Positions 29,762 to 38,477 of a stretch of 64,000 bases of DNA are shown piece after piece; position 1 is the first letter of the stretch; each line of letters opens with the position of its first letter. Source of the DNA: Paraburkholderia caballeronis (lineage in GTDB: Bacteria > Pseudomonadota > Gammaproteobacteria > Burkholderiales > Burkholderiaceae); assembly GCF_900104845.1 (NCBI RefSeq), contig NZ_FNSR01000001.1, forward strand, positions 3,472,001-3,536,000. The letters are read 5' to 3'. A model generated the notes under the pieces. That model saw only the letters and a list, made by a program, of their open reading frames with translations, was not told the DNA's origin and made no database searches. Both the position numbers and the translations under genes were made by a program.

Positions 29762-29818
29762 ATTGTAGGTCGGTTCTTCGTCATCCTCCAATATGTGAAT
29801 GACGTGCTCATATATTGG
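29762..29818 (-). promoter_or_regulatory. Putative iclR-operon promoter with overlapping operator
   Basis: On the minus strand TTGGAG (plus 29786-29791) and TACAAT (29762-29767) are 18 bp apart. Overlapping the -35 is an inverted repeat CCAATATGTGA (29788-29798) with TCATATATTGG (29808-29818). The arms match at 10 of 11 positions around a 9-bp spacer. IclR proteins are known to bind such palindromes near their own promoters, so this is a good autoregulatory operator candidate. Confidence 0.55.
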
Positions 29819-29837
29819 GAATTGAGCGTCCGGGCGC

Positions 29838-29863
29838 AAAAAAGCCGCCGGGGAACGGCGGCT
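29838..29863 (-). terminator. Intrinsic terminator of ridA
   Basis: Read on the minus strand: an 8-bp stem AGCCGCCG/CGGCGGCT (plus 29856-29863 and 29843-29850) with a 5-nt loop, followed by TTTTTT (29838-29843). It lies about 98 nt after the ridA stop and separates that unit from the sugar operon. Confidence 0.88.
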
Positions 29864-29960
29864 GGGGCGCGCGGCGGCAAAGGCCGCGCGGGGCGGCACC
29901 CGCAGGGTCGAAGCGGCCAAAGCGGCGCGCAGCCGGCGCGGCGGCCGGCTGCGCGCGGGG

Positions 29961-30350
29961 TTACTTGCCCGCGGGCGCCTTGTACGCGACGCAGTCGACT
30001 TCGACCTTGCAGTCGACGACCATGCTCGACTGCACGCACGCGCGCGCCGGCGGATGATCGCCGAAGTATTCGCGGAACACCTTGTTGAACGACGCGAAGT
30101 CGCGCGCGTCGTCGAGCCACACGCCGCAGCGCACGACGTGCTCCGCGCCGTAACCCGCTTCGTTCAGGATCGCGAACAGGTTCTGGATCGCCTTGTGCGA
30201 CTGCGCGACGATCCCGCCGTCCACCACTTCGCCCGCTTCCATCGGGGTCTGGCCGGACACGTACAGCCAGCCGTCGGCCTCGACCGCGCGCGCGAACGGC
30301 AGATGCTGTCCGCCCTGGCCCTTGCCGCCTTCCACTCCATATCGCTTCAT
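29961..30350 (-). CDS. ridA: RidA/YjgF-family enamine/imine deaminase
   Basis: 129 residues from the ATG at 30350, preceded by AAGGAG. RidA proteins hydrolyse reactive enamine/imine intermediates released by PLP enzymes. Marks are DGWLYVSGQTPMEAGEVVDGGI, QSHKAIQNLFAIL, and the substrate-binding Arg in HPPARACVQSSMV. Its position beside a D-amino-acid deacylase and a PLP deaminase-like gene suggests it cleans up intermediates of that pathway. Confidence 0.92.
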   Translation of the reverse strand: MKRYGVEGGKGQGGQHLPFARAVEADGWLYVSGQTPMEAGEVVDGGIVAQSHKAIQNLFAILNEAGYGAEHVVRCGVWLDDARDFASFNKVFREYFGDHPPARACVQSSMVVDCKVEVDCVAYKAPAGK

Positions 30351-30470
30351 CGTTTTGCTCCTTGCTGGTTCGTTCATGGCGCGCCGCGCGACCACCACGT
30401 TATCGCCGCGCGCTTCGGGTCGAAAAGAATGAGGGCCGCCGCCGTGGCCGCAACCGGGCGGCGGCCGGGT

Positions 30471-31949
30471 TCAGAACGCGGCCGCGTCGCCGCCGGCCGG
30501 CGCGCCGCGCGGCACGAAGCGGCCCGCGCGCCCGCCGGTCGCCGCGCCGTCGCGGTACGACAGCACGCCGTTCACCCACACCGCGTCGATGCCGTCCGCG
30601 ACCTGCTGCGGGTGGTCGAACGTCGCGGTGTCGCGCACCGTCGCCGGGTCGAACAGCACGAGGTCCGCGTGCCAGCCGATGCGGATCTCGCCGCGCTGCG
30701 CGATGCCGAAGCGCCGTGCGGACAGGCTCGTCATCTTGCGGATCGCCTCTTCGAGCGGGAGCAGCGCGACGTCGCGCGCATAGTGGCCGAGCACGCGCGG
30801 AAACGCGCCCCACAGCCGCGGATGCGGCAGCGGATCGTTCGGCAGCCCGTCCGAGCCGACCATCGTCGCCGGATGCGACAGGATCCGGCGCACGTCGTCC
30901 TCGGACATGTTGTGATAAACCGCGCCGGCCGGCTGTAGCCGCTGCGCGGCTTCCTGCTGCGACACGCCCCAGTCGGCGGCGATGTCCTTGATGAGCTTGC
31001 CGGCCTGCTCCGGATGCGGCGTGGACCACGTGATCGTGATGTCGATGTCGCCCGTCACCTGCTTCAGGTCGAGCGTCGACGAGCTGCGGCTGTACGGATA
31101 ACAGTCGCAGCCGACCGGCTGATAACCGCGCGCGCCTTCGAGCGACGCGAGCACCTCGGTGCTGCGCCCCCAGTTCGACGGCCCCGCGCACTTCAGATGC
31201 GAGATCACCACCGGCACGCGCGCATGGCGGCCGACGCGGTACGCCTCGTCCATCGCGTCGAGGATCGCGTCGAACTCGGTGCGCATGTGCGTCGTGTACA
31301 GCGCGCCGGCGGCCGCGAGCGGCTCCGCGAGCGCCATCACCTCTTCGGTCGGCGCGGCGTTGGCGGACGCATACGCGAGCCCGCTGCTCAGGCCGAGCGC
31401 GCCGTGCGCGAGCGCGTCTTCGAGCTGCGCGCGCATCGCGGCGATCTCGTCGGCGGTCGCCGCGCGGGCGAGCGAGTCGAGGTGGTTGCTGCGCAGCGCG
31501 GTATGGCCGATCAGCGCGCCGACGTTCACCGCCGGCTGCGCGGCGTTCACCGCGTCGACGTAGGCGGAAAAGGTCGGGTAGCGAAACGCGTCGCGCTCGC
31601 CGAGCAGGTTCATCGGATCGGGCGGGTCGCCCGCGAGCGTCACCGGCGACGCGCTGATCCCGCAGTTGCCGACGACCACCGTCGTCACGCCCTGGCTGAT
31701 CTTCGGCAGCATCTGCGGCGAACGGATCACGTGCGTGTCGTCGTGCGTGTGCACGTCGATGAAACCCGGCGCGAGCGCGCGGCCGCCCGCCTCGACCACC
31801 TGCTCGGCGAGCCAGTTCGACAGGTTGCCGATCGCGACGATGCGGCCGCCGCGCAGCGCGACGTCGCGTTCGAGCGGCGGCGCGCCGCTGCCGTCGTAAA
31901 GCTGCGCGCCGACGATCAGCGTGTCGGCGGCTTCCGGATGCGAATGCAT
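30471..31949 (-). CDS. N-acyl-D-amino-acid deacylase (D-aminoacylase)
   Basis: 492 residues, amidohydrolase fold. It removes the acyl group from N-acyl-D-amino acids. The metal-binding GFIDVHTHDDTHV (about residue 65), the bridging Cys in VVVGNCGIS (about 95), the His in YTTHMRTEFD and ISHLKCAG, and the Asp in TMVGSDGLPNDPLPHPR are in the order seen in D-aminoacylases. ATG at 31949, 3 bp after the RpiR regulator stop, so the two are in one operon. Confidence 0.93.
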   Translation of the reverse strand: MHSHPEAADTLIVGAQLYDGSGAPPLERDVALRGGRIVAIGNLSNWLAEQVVEAGGRALAPGFIDVHTHDDTHVIRSPQMLPKISQGVTTVVVGNCGISASPVTLAGDPPDPMNLLGERDAFRYPTFSAYVDAVNAAQPAVNVGALIGHTALRSNHLDSLARAATADEIAAMRAQLEDALAHGALGLSSGLAYASANAAPTEEVMALAEPLAAAGALYTTHMRTEFDAILDAMDEAYRVGRHARVPVVISHLKCAGPSNWGRSTEVLASLEGARGYQPVGCDCYPYSRSSSTLDLKQVTGDIDITITWSTPHPEQAGKLIKDIAADWGVSQQEAAQRLQPAGAVYHNMSEDDVRRILSHPATMVGSDGLPNDPLPHPRLWGAFPRVLGHYARDVALLPLEEAIRKMTSLSARRFGIAQRGEIRIGWHADLVLFDPATVRDTATFDHPQQVADGIDAVWVNGVLSYRDGAATGGRAGRFVPRGAPAGGDAAAF

Positions 31950-31952
31950 GGA

Positions 31953-32864
31953 TCAGTCTCCCAGCGGTTGGCGCTCGCCGCCGCCTCGGTGCGCGTCGAG
32001 CGTATGCTTCATGCGGCGCAGCAGTTCGCGGCTTTCGTCCGGCTGACTGAGCGCGAGTTCGGTGACGAGCACGTCGAGCGCCATCATCATCGCGTAGCGG
32101 GACGACGACGGCTTGTAGATGAAATCGGTCTCGCTCGCGACGATGGGCAGGAGCCAGTCGGCGAGGGCGGCGAGCGGCGACGCGGGCGCGGTCAGTGCGA
32201 TCACGGTCGCGCCGTAGTCGCGCGCGATGCGGCACGCATCGAGCAATTCCGGCACCCGGCCGCTGATCGACAGCACGACGATCACGCAGTCGCGCGACAC
32301 GGTGCTCGCGACCATCCGCTGCAGCAGGCTGTCCTGGTACGATGCGACGGGACGGCCGAGCCGCACGAGCCGGAAGCGCAGTTCGTCCGCGAGCGCGGTC
32401 GAGCCGCCGCCGAGGCCGAACGCGTAGATCATCCGCGCGTCGCGCAGCGCGGCGGCGGCCTGCGCGACCGGCGCCTGGCACAGCAGTTCGTGGTTGCGCG
32501 CGAGCGCGGCGTGCACCTCGTCGAACACGCGCGTCGCGAGCGGCTCGGGCGCGCCCGGCGCGGGCGGCGCGCTGGCGCGCAGGAACCGCTGGCCGACCGC
32601 CGCCGCCTGTGCGAGCCGCAGCTTCAGTTCGCGCACGTCGAGGCAGCCGACGGCCTTCGCAAAACGCGTGACGGTCGCGATACTGACGCCTGCGCGCTCC
32701 GCCAGTTCGCCGATCGGCGCGCGCGCGGCCTGCACGAGATCGTCGAGGATCAGCGCGGCGACCTGGCGCTCGGCCGGCCGGAGGCCTGGCGCGCATTCGG
32801 TGATGCGTGCCACGATATCGAAATTGACAGCGTCGAGACTGACGGGTCCGGCAGCGGTGTTCAT
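31953..32864 (-). CDS. MurR/RpiR-family transcriptional regulator
   Basis: 303 residues from the ATG at 32864; a longer in-frame reading runs into the promoter region and is not used. The N-terminal HTH_6 (about 20-95: LRPAERQVAALILDDL, then AGVSIATVTRFAKAVGC) is followed by a SIS sugar/amino-isomerase domain (about 135-270: IYAFGLGGGSTALADEL). It is divergent from the D-amino-acid deaminase-like gene, with a perfect palindrome between them. Confidence 0.92.
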   Translation of the reverse strand: MNTAAGPVSLDAVNFDIVARITECAPGLRPAERQVAALILDDLVQAARAPIGELAERAGVSIATVTRFAKAVGCLDVRELKLRLAQAAAVGQRFLRASAPPAPGAPEPLATRVFDEVHAALARNHELLCQAPVAQAAAALRDARMIYAFGLGGGSTALADELRFRLVRLGRPVASYQDSLLQRMVASTVSRDCVIVVLSISGRVPELLDACRIARDYGATVIALTAPASPLAALADWLLPIVASETDFIYKPSSSRYAMMMALDVLVTELALSQPDESRELLRRMKHTLDAHRGGGERQPLGD

Positions 32865-32925
32865 GGGCAGGCGGGGGTCGCCGGAGCAACGCGGCGAGTT
32901 TTTGTTAAAAAATAACATTTCACGT

Positions 32926-32952
32926 GGAGATGGTACTTCGCGTACCATCTCC
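32926..32952. promoter_or_regulatory. Perfect inverted repeat, candidate RpiR operator
   Basis: GGAGATGGTAC (32926-32936) and GTACCATCTCC (32942-32952) are perfect 11-bp arms around TTCGC. The repeat lies in the 133-bp divergent promoter region, 45 bp before the plus-strand gene and about 60 bp before the regulator gene. It is next to an AT-rich GTTAAAAAATAAC stretch (32904-32916). Confidence 0.65.
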
Positions 32953-32997
32953 GAGTCAACTTCAGTGCAGAAATAGCGGGAAACGGAGTATACGGAG

Positions 32998-34290
32998 ATG
33001 AAAGTTACAAACTACCACGGCGCGACCATCGACCCGTACGGCAAAGGTCTCGGCAACGTGCCGGGCACGACGATCCAGCTTGCGGACGCCGCGCGTCTCG
33101 AATGGAACCTGCTCGACGAGGACGTGAGCCTGCCGGCGGCGGTGCTGTATGCGGACCGCGTCGAGCACAACCTGAAATGGATGCAGGAGTTCGTCACGCG
33201 CTACGGCGTGAAGCTCGCGCCGCACGGCAAGACGACGATGGCGCCGCAACTGTTCCGCCGCCAGCTCGACACCGGCGCGTGGGGGATCACGCTCGCGACC
33301 GCACACCAGACCCGCGCCGCCTATCGCGGCGGCGTGCGGCGCGTGCTGATGGCGAACCAGCTGGTCGGCCGGCGCAACATGATGATGATCGCGGAACTGC
33401 TGAGCGATCCGGAGTTCGAGTTCTTCTGCCTCGTCGATTCGGTCGACGGCGTCGAGCAACTCGGCCAGTTCTTCGGCTCGGTGCGCCGCAAGCTGCAGGT
33501 GCTGCTCGAACTCGGCGTGCCGCGCGGCCGGACCGGCGTGCGCGACGCTCAAACCCGCCGCGCGGTGCTCGACGCGATCGCGCGTTATCCGGACACGCTG
33601 CAACTGGCGGGCGTCGAGATCTACGAAGGCATCCTGAAGGAAGAAAGCGAAGTGCGCACCTTCCTGCGCGACGCGTTGAACGTCGCCGACGAACTGACCG
33701 CGGCCGGCCGCTTCGCGCGCACGCCGGCGCTGCTGTCGGGCGCCGGGTCCGCGTGGTACGACGTGGTGGCCGAGGAATTCGCCGCGGCCGCGCGCGCCGG
33801 CCGCATCGACGTGGTGCTGCGCCCCGGCTGCTACGTGTCGCACGACGTCGGCGTGTACCGGAAGGCGCAGAACGACATCCTCACGCGCAATCCGGTCGCG
33901 AAGGAAATGGGCGGCGCGCTGCTGCCGGCGTTGCAGTTATGGGCTTACGTGCAGTCGATTCCGGAGCCGGGCCGCGCGATCGTCGGCTTCGGCAAGCGCG
34001 ACGCCGCGTTCGACGCAGGCTACCCGGAGCCGTCGCGCCACTTCCGGCCGTCGCGCGACCGCGCGGCCGACGCGCTGCCGCGCGAGGTGAAGCCGGAGGA
34101 AGGCTGGGAAGTGTTCGGGATGATGGACCAGCACGCGTATCTGCAGATCCCGGCGGGCGCGGACCTGAAGGTCGGCGACATGATCGGGTTCGACATCTCG
34201 CATCCGTGCCTGACATTCGACAAGTGGCGCCAGTTGCTGATGGTCGATCCGTCGTATCGCGTGACCGAGGTGATCGAGACGTACTTCTGA
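32998..34290 (+). CDS. PLP-dependent D-amino-acid deaminase/dehydratase-like protein (DSD1 family, alanine-racemase fold)
   Basis: 430 residues. The fold-type III domain has the PLP Lys in KLAPHGKTTMAPQLFRRQ (about residue 78), and the C-terminal DSD1-like domain carries the metal-binding His/Cys in ISHPCLTFDKW (about residue 400). Family members are D-serine dehydratases, D-threonine aldolases and D-threo-hydroxyaspartate dehydratases. Its place opposite an N-acyl-D-amino-acid deacylase and RidA supports D-amino-acid breakdown; the exact substrate is unknown. ATG at 32998 with GGAG upstream. Confidence 0.85.
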   Translation: MKVTNYHGATIDPYGKGLGNVPGTTIQLADAARLEWNLLDEDVSLPAAVLYADRVEHNLKWMQEFVTRYGVKLAPHGKTTMAPQLFRRQLDTGAWGITLATAHQTRAAYRGGVRRVLMANQLVGRRNMMMIAELLSDPEFEFFCLVDSVDGVEQLGQFFGSVRRKLQVLLELGVPRGRTGVRDAQTRRAVLDAIARYPDTLQLAGVEIYEGILKEESEVRTFLRDALNVADELTAAGRFARTPALLSGAGSAWYDVVAEEFAAAARAGRIDVVLRPGCYVSHDVGVYRKAQNDILTRNPVAKEMGGALLPALQLWAYVQSIPEPGRAIVGFGKRDAAFDAGYPEPSRHFRPSRDRAADALPREVKPEEGWEVFGMMDQHAYLQIPAGADLKVGDMIGFDISHPCLTFDKWRQLLMVDPSYRVTEVIETYF

Positions 34291-34305
34291 GGACGTCTCG
34301 CGGAG

Positions 34306-34337
34306 TGTCGCCTGCGTCGCCTGTGTCGCCTGTGTCG
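34306..34337. repeat. Short 9-bp tandem repeat (about 3.5 copies)
   Basis: Units TGTCGCCTG, CGTCGCCTG and TGTCGCCTG (34306-34332) are followed by a partial TGTCG. The repeat lies between the convergent DSD1-like and MarR genes. Confidence 0.7.
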
Positions 34338-34378
34338 TTCGACAGCGCGGGCGGCGCGCGGGTTACAGCCCGCGGCCG

Positions 34379-34858
34379 TTACGCTTCGCGCGGTTCGGCC
34401 GCCGACGCGGCCGCGGTGGCGGCGGCAGCGGCCGCCGTCACTTCGCCGATGCGGATCTCGACCATCCGCAGCGCGTTCGACAGCGCGGTCAGCAGGTCGT
34501 CCGGCAACGACATCGTGTCGTTCAGGAACGCGTTGCGGCGCGGCAGCCCTTCCTCGGTGACCGCGCGGCCGGTGTCGGTGAGCCTCACGTTCGTGATCCG
34601 GTTGTCGCGCGCGTCGACGCTGCGCGCGATCCAGCCGAGCGACTCCAGCAGCTTCAACTGACGCGTCAGCGCGCCCGGATCGACCTTCAGCCGCTCGACG
34701 AGCCGCTTCTGCGACGACTCGCCGTCCAGCTCGTACAGCGCGAGCAGGATGCGCCAGCGCGGCATCGGCTGCCCCACCTGCGACTCGAACGCGGCCATGA
34801 ACGCGCGGTACGTGCGGCCGAACTGCTGAACGATGGCGATGCGGTCCTGGGATTCCAT
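34379..34858 (-). CDS. MarR-family transcriptional regulator
   Basis: 159 residues. The winged helix (about 30-110) shows MPRWRILLALYELDGESSQKRLVERL, VDPGALTRQLKLLESLGWI and the wing DARDNRITNVRLTDTG. The tail is a run of Ala residues. It lies 39 bp downstream of an EmrB-type exporter gene on the same strand, so it probably controls that exporter and may respond to its substrates. Confidence 0.92.
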   Translation of the reverse strand: MESQDRIAIVQQFGRTYRAFMAAFESQVGQPMPRWRILLALYELDGESSQKRLVERLKVDPGALTRQLKLLESLGWIARSVDARDNRITNVRLTDTGRAVTEEGLPRRNAFLNDTMSLPDDLLTALSNALRMVEIRIGEVTAAAAAATAAASAAEPREA

Positions 34859-34897
34859 GTGGGCTCGTCGTGTCGTGAACGCTCGTGAGAGCGGGAG

Positions 34898-36493
34898 TCA
34901 GTCGGCCTGCACCGTCGGCTCGACGCGACGACGCAGCCGGATCGGCGGCACGCGGCGGCTCTGCCAGATCGCGACCACCGCGATCGCGGCCGCGACCGCG
35001 ATGCCGAGGTGGATCGCGCCGACCAGCGCGTCGCGCGCCGCTTCGAGCAGCGCCTCGCCATTGTGCCCTGCATGGGCGAGTTCACCGATCAGCGACGTCT
35101 GCGCGTCGCGGTTGATCAGAATCTGCGGGTCGGCCAGTTGCGGGAACCAGTGCGCGGCGTTATCGGCAGTCAGCGCGCCGCGCACGCCGTTCGCGTACAG
35201 GTGCGACACCAGCGTGCCCGTCAGCGCGGTGCCGAACATCCCGCCGATCATCCGCAGCGACTGCAGCAGCGCGGTCGCGATGCCGAGGTGCTCGCGGCCC
35301 GCCGTCTGCTGCGCGAACACGGTCAGGTTCGGCATCACGAAACCGAGGCCGAGGCCGCCGACGATCATCACCGTCATCAGCATCGACCGCGGCGCGGAGC
35401 GCGTGGCGATCGCGATCGCGATGCACGCGCACGCGATCATCGTGAAACCGACATACAGCATCAGGTTCGGATTGCGGATGCGCGACACGATCCGGCCGTT
35501 CGCGATACTGCCGATCGTGATGAACACGACGAGCGGCGTAATCACCAGACCCGCCTCTTTCGGCGACATCCCGAACCCGCCCTGGAACAGCAGCGGCGCG
35601 TAGAACAGCAGCGAGAACATCGAGAAACCGCCGAGCACGGCAAGCGTGAAGAGCGCGTTCAGGCCGGGGTTGCGGAACATGTCGACCGGCAGGATCGCGT
35701 GCGGCGAGCGCAGCTCCCAGCGCCACAGCGCGTACCCGCCGGCGACGCTCGCGACGAGCAGCCCGGCCGCGGTCGGCGTGAGGCCATGCTTCGGCACCAT
35801 CTCGACGAACAGTTGCAGGCTGCCGAGCACGATCGCGATCAGCAGCGCGCCGGGCCAGTCGAGCCGCATGCGCCCGACGTGCGCGGTCTGCCGCAGGTGC
35901 GGCAGGTAGCGCAGCACGAACAGGAGCGACAGCAGTCCGACCGGCAGATTCACGTAGAACACCGAGCGCCAGCCCGCGTACTGCGTGAGAAAACCGCCGA
36001 GCGACGGGCCGACCGCGTTCGCGATGCCGAACGCGGAACTCATCAGCACCTGCCAGCGCAGCCGCACGACCGAATCGGGGAACAGATCGGGAATGCACGC
36101 GAACGCGGTGCCGACCAGCATCCCGCCGCCGATCCCCTGCAAGCCGCGCGCAATCACGAGGAACAGCATGCTGTTCGCCATCCCGCATAGCACCGACGCG
36201 CCGGTGAACACGACGATCGACGCGATCAGGAACGGCTTGCGGCCGTAATAGTCGCCGAGCCGCCCGAAGATCGGCACGGTGATGACGGAGGCCAGCAGGT
36301 ACGACGTGGCGACCCACGCGTACAGCTCGAAGCCCCGGAGTTCGGCAACGATGGTCGGCAGCGCGGTGCCGACGACGGTCTGGTCGAGCGCGACCAGCAT
36401 CGTCACGAACGAGACGCCGAGCATCGCGAGCAGCGACTCCCGGAACGGCAGAACCTGCCCGCTTGAATGATGGGCGGCGGTATGGACGGCCAT
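34898..36493 (-). CDS. MFS multidrug exporter of the DHA2 (EmrB/QacA) family
   Basis: 531 residues with about 14 membrane segments. Family motifs are LDQTVVGTALPTIVAEL in helix 1, GRLGDYYGRKPFLI in loop 2-3, the motif C-like region IGGGMLVGTAFACIPDLFP, and PSLGGFLTQYAGWRSVFYVNLPVGLL. It is likely to use the proton gradient to expel hydrophobic drugs. No HlyD-like adaptor (EmrA) is present. It is co-transcribed with the MarR regulator downstream. Confidence 0.92.
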   Translation of the reverse strand: MAVHTAAHHSSGQVLPFRESLLAMLGVSFVTMLVALDQTVVGTALPTIVAELRGFELYAWVATSYLLASVITVPIFGRLGDYYGRKPFLIASIVVFTGASVLCGMANSMLFLVIARGLQGIGGGMLVGTAFACIPDLFPDSVVRLRWQVLMSSAFGIANAVGPSLGGFLTQYAGWRSVFYVNLPVGLLSLLFVLRYLPHLRQTAHVGRMRLDWPGALLIAIVLGSLQLFVEMVPKHGLTPTAAGLLVASVAGGYALWRWELRSPHAILPVDMFRNPGLNALFTLAVLGGFSMFSLLFYAPLLFQGGFGMSPKEAGLVITPLVVFITIGSIANGRIVSRIRNPNLMLYVGFTMIACACIAIAIATRSAPRSMLMTVMIVGGLGLGFVMPNLTVFAQQTAGREHLGIATALLQSLRMIGGMFGTALTGTLVSHLYANGVRGALTADNAAHWFPQLADPQILINRDAQTSLIGELAHAGHNGEALLEAARDALVGAIHLGIAVAAAIAVVAIWQSRRVPPIRLRRRVEPTVQAD

Positions 36494-36618
36494 TTTTGAT
36501 CCAGCAACGGTTGACGTGTCAACGGAGCAAAATCATAGCATGCCTCGATCGACTACACTGGCACGTCCGAGGTACGGCAACCGCCGTGCGCTCCGCCCGA
36601 TCCGGGAGGCTAACAGGG

Positions 36619-37470
36619 ATGCAACCAGACTTTCCGCCGGTCGTCGGCCCGCTGACCGACGCCGACCTCGACGCGCTGCGGCGCGCGAAGCAACAGCTCG
36701 AAACGCCGCCGCTCGGGATGAAGCTCGCGGCGCTGATCGGCGCGCCGATCGAAAAGCTGCTGGGCCGGCTGCCCGGCGTCGCGAGCGACAAGGTGAGCGA
36801 CGCGACCCAGACCGCGCTGCGCAAGTGCCTGCAGATCGCGCTGAAGACGCTCGGCAAGAACGCCGGCGACGCGGCGCGCGCGGACGGCGGCGCGCCGGAA
36901 AAGCCCGGCAACCTGCTGCACAAGTTCGCGGTCGCGACGACCGGCGCGGCCGGCGGCGCGTTCGGGCTGCTCGCGCTGCCGGTCGAACTGCCGGTCACGA
37001 CGACGCTGATGTTCCGCTCGATCTGCGACATCGCGCGCAGTGAGGGCGAGAACCTCGCGTCGCCGGACGCCCAGCTGCAATGCCTGACCGTGTTCGCGAT
37101 GGGCGGCCGCTCGGCCGCCGACGACGAAGCCGAGTACGGCTATTTCGTGGTGCGCGGCGCGCTCGCGCAGGCGGTGTCGAAGGCGTCGTCGGAACTCGCG
37201 ACGAAGGGTTTCGCCGCGCACGGATCGACCGCTTTGCTGCGGCTGATGCAGAACGTCGCCGCGCGCTTTTCGGTGCAGGTCAGCGAGCAGGTCGCCGCGA
37301 AATCGATTCCGGCGATCGGGGCGGTGCTCGGCGCGATGGTCAACACGGTGTTCATCCATCACTTCCAGCAGGTCGCGCACGGCCACTTCACGGTGCGGCG
37401 CCTCGAACGGCGCTACGGCGAGGCCGCGGTGAAGGCCGCGTATCAGGCGATCGACGTTTCGCTCGACTGA
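36619..37470 (+). CDS. EcsC-family protein of unknown function
   Basis: 283 residues from the ATG at 36619, with GGGAGG upstream. The EcsC domain fills most of the protein: GAAGGAFGLLALPVELPVTTTLMFRSICDIARSEGE in pieces near the middle, and the C-terminal GAVLGAMVNTVFIHHFQQVAHGHFTVRRLER in pieces. Two Gly/Ala-rich hydrophobic stretches suggest membrane contact. EcsC of Bacillus is linked to an ABC transporter, but no such gene is near. Its 3' end overlaps the convergent esterase by 28 bp. Confidence 0.85.
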   Translation: MQPDFPPVVGPLTDADLDALRRAKQQLETPPLGMKLAALIGAPIEKLLGRLPGVASDKVSDATQTALRKCLQIALKTLGKNAGDAARADGGAPEKPGNLLHKFAVATTGAAGGAFGLLALPVELPVTTTLMFRSICDIARSEGENLASPDAQLQCLTVFAMGGRSAADDEAEYGYFVVRGALAQAVSKASSELATKGFAAHGSTALLRLMQNVAARFSVQVSEQVAAKSIPAIGAVLGAMVNTVFIHHFQQVAHGHFTVRRLERRYGEAAVKAAYQAIDVSLD

Positions 37471-38414
37471 GCCGCGCGCGGGTCGCCGCCGCCCGGCGCA
37501 TGGCCGCCGCCGGTGACGCGGCGCGCAAAGCCGGCCGCCTCGTCGAGCACGCGCCGCGCCTCGGGCATGAACGGCGCATAGATCGGCCAGATGTGCGGCA
37601 TGTCAGGCCAGATCGCGCAGTCGATTTCGACGCCCGCGTCGGCCGCCCGCGCGGCGACGCGCCGGGTGTCGTCGACCAGCACCTCGGTGCTGCCCGCCCG
37701 CAGGAATAGCGGCGGCAGCCCGTGCAGTTCCGCATAGAGCGGCGAAGCGAGCGGATGCGTGGCGGGCGTCACGCCGAGATACAGGGGGGCGACACGTTCG
37801 AACACTTCGCCGCGAAACATCGGATCACGGCCGTCGTTGTCGCGCAGCGACGCGCCGGTCGCCGCGAGATCCGTCCACGGCGAGAACAGCACCGCGCCGG
37901 CCGGCAACGGGCCGCCGGCGTCGCGCAACGCAACCAGCGTCGCGAGCGCGAGACCGCCGCCCGCCGAGTCGCCGCCGATGACGATGCTGTCCGCCCGCAC
38001 GCCGCTGTCGAGCAGGCTGCGCCAGGCGGCGAGCGCGTCATCGAGCGCGGCGGGGAACGGATGCTCGGGCGCGAGACGGTAGTCGAGCGAGAACAGGTCG
38101 GCGTCGGCGCGCATCGCGAGGCCGAACGTGATCGCGCGATGCGTCTTCGGCGAGCAGAAGTAATAACCGCCGCCATGCAGATAGAGGATCGTGCGCGGCG
38201 CCGGTTGACCGGGCGCGCGCCGGCGTTCGAGCCACTCGCCGCGCAACGGCGCGGCATCGTACTGCTCGCGCAGACGCCAGCCCGACGGCGCGCGCGGCGT
38301 CCACAGCCGTTTCGACGTGCGCGTGCGCACGTAGTCGACGTCGATCGGCTGTTCCGTCGCCGGGCGAAACGTCCTGCGCAGCGTCCAGCGGATCACCGCT
38401 CCCTGCCAGCTCAT
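37443..38414 (-). CDS. Alpha/beta-hydrolase, hormone-sensitive-lipase (family IV) esterase
   Basis: 323 residues from the ATG at 38414. The oxyanion-hole motif YLHGGGYYF (about residue 80), the nucleophile elbow GGDSAGGGLAL, the catalytic Asp in GSTEVLVDDTRR and the His in WPDMPHIW are all present. An N-terminal cap helix region precedes them. It probably cleaves short- to medium-chain esters. The last 28 bp overlap the tail of the convergent EcsC gene. Confidence 0.9.
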   Translation of the reverse strand: MSWQGAVIRWTLRRTFRPATEQPIDVDYVRTRTSKRLWTPRAPSGWRLREQYDAAPLRGEWLERRRAPGQPAPRTILYLHGGGYYFCSPKTHRAITFGLAMRADADLFSLDYRLAPEHPFPAALDDALAAWRSLLDSGVRADSIVIGGDSAGGGLALATLVALRDAGGPLPAGAVLFSPWTDLAATGASLRDNDGRDPMFRGEVFERVAPLYLGVTPATHPLASPLYAELHGLPPLFLRAGSTEVLVDDTRRVAARAADAGVEIDCAIWPDMPHIWPIYAPFMPEARRVLDEAAGFARRVTGGGHAPGGGDPRAAQSSETSIA

Positions 38415-38477
38415 CGGACAGGCTCCGGCTGCGGCGGCCGGCGCGACCCTGGCCACGGTCGCACGGCCGCCGCGCGC

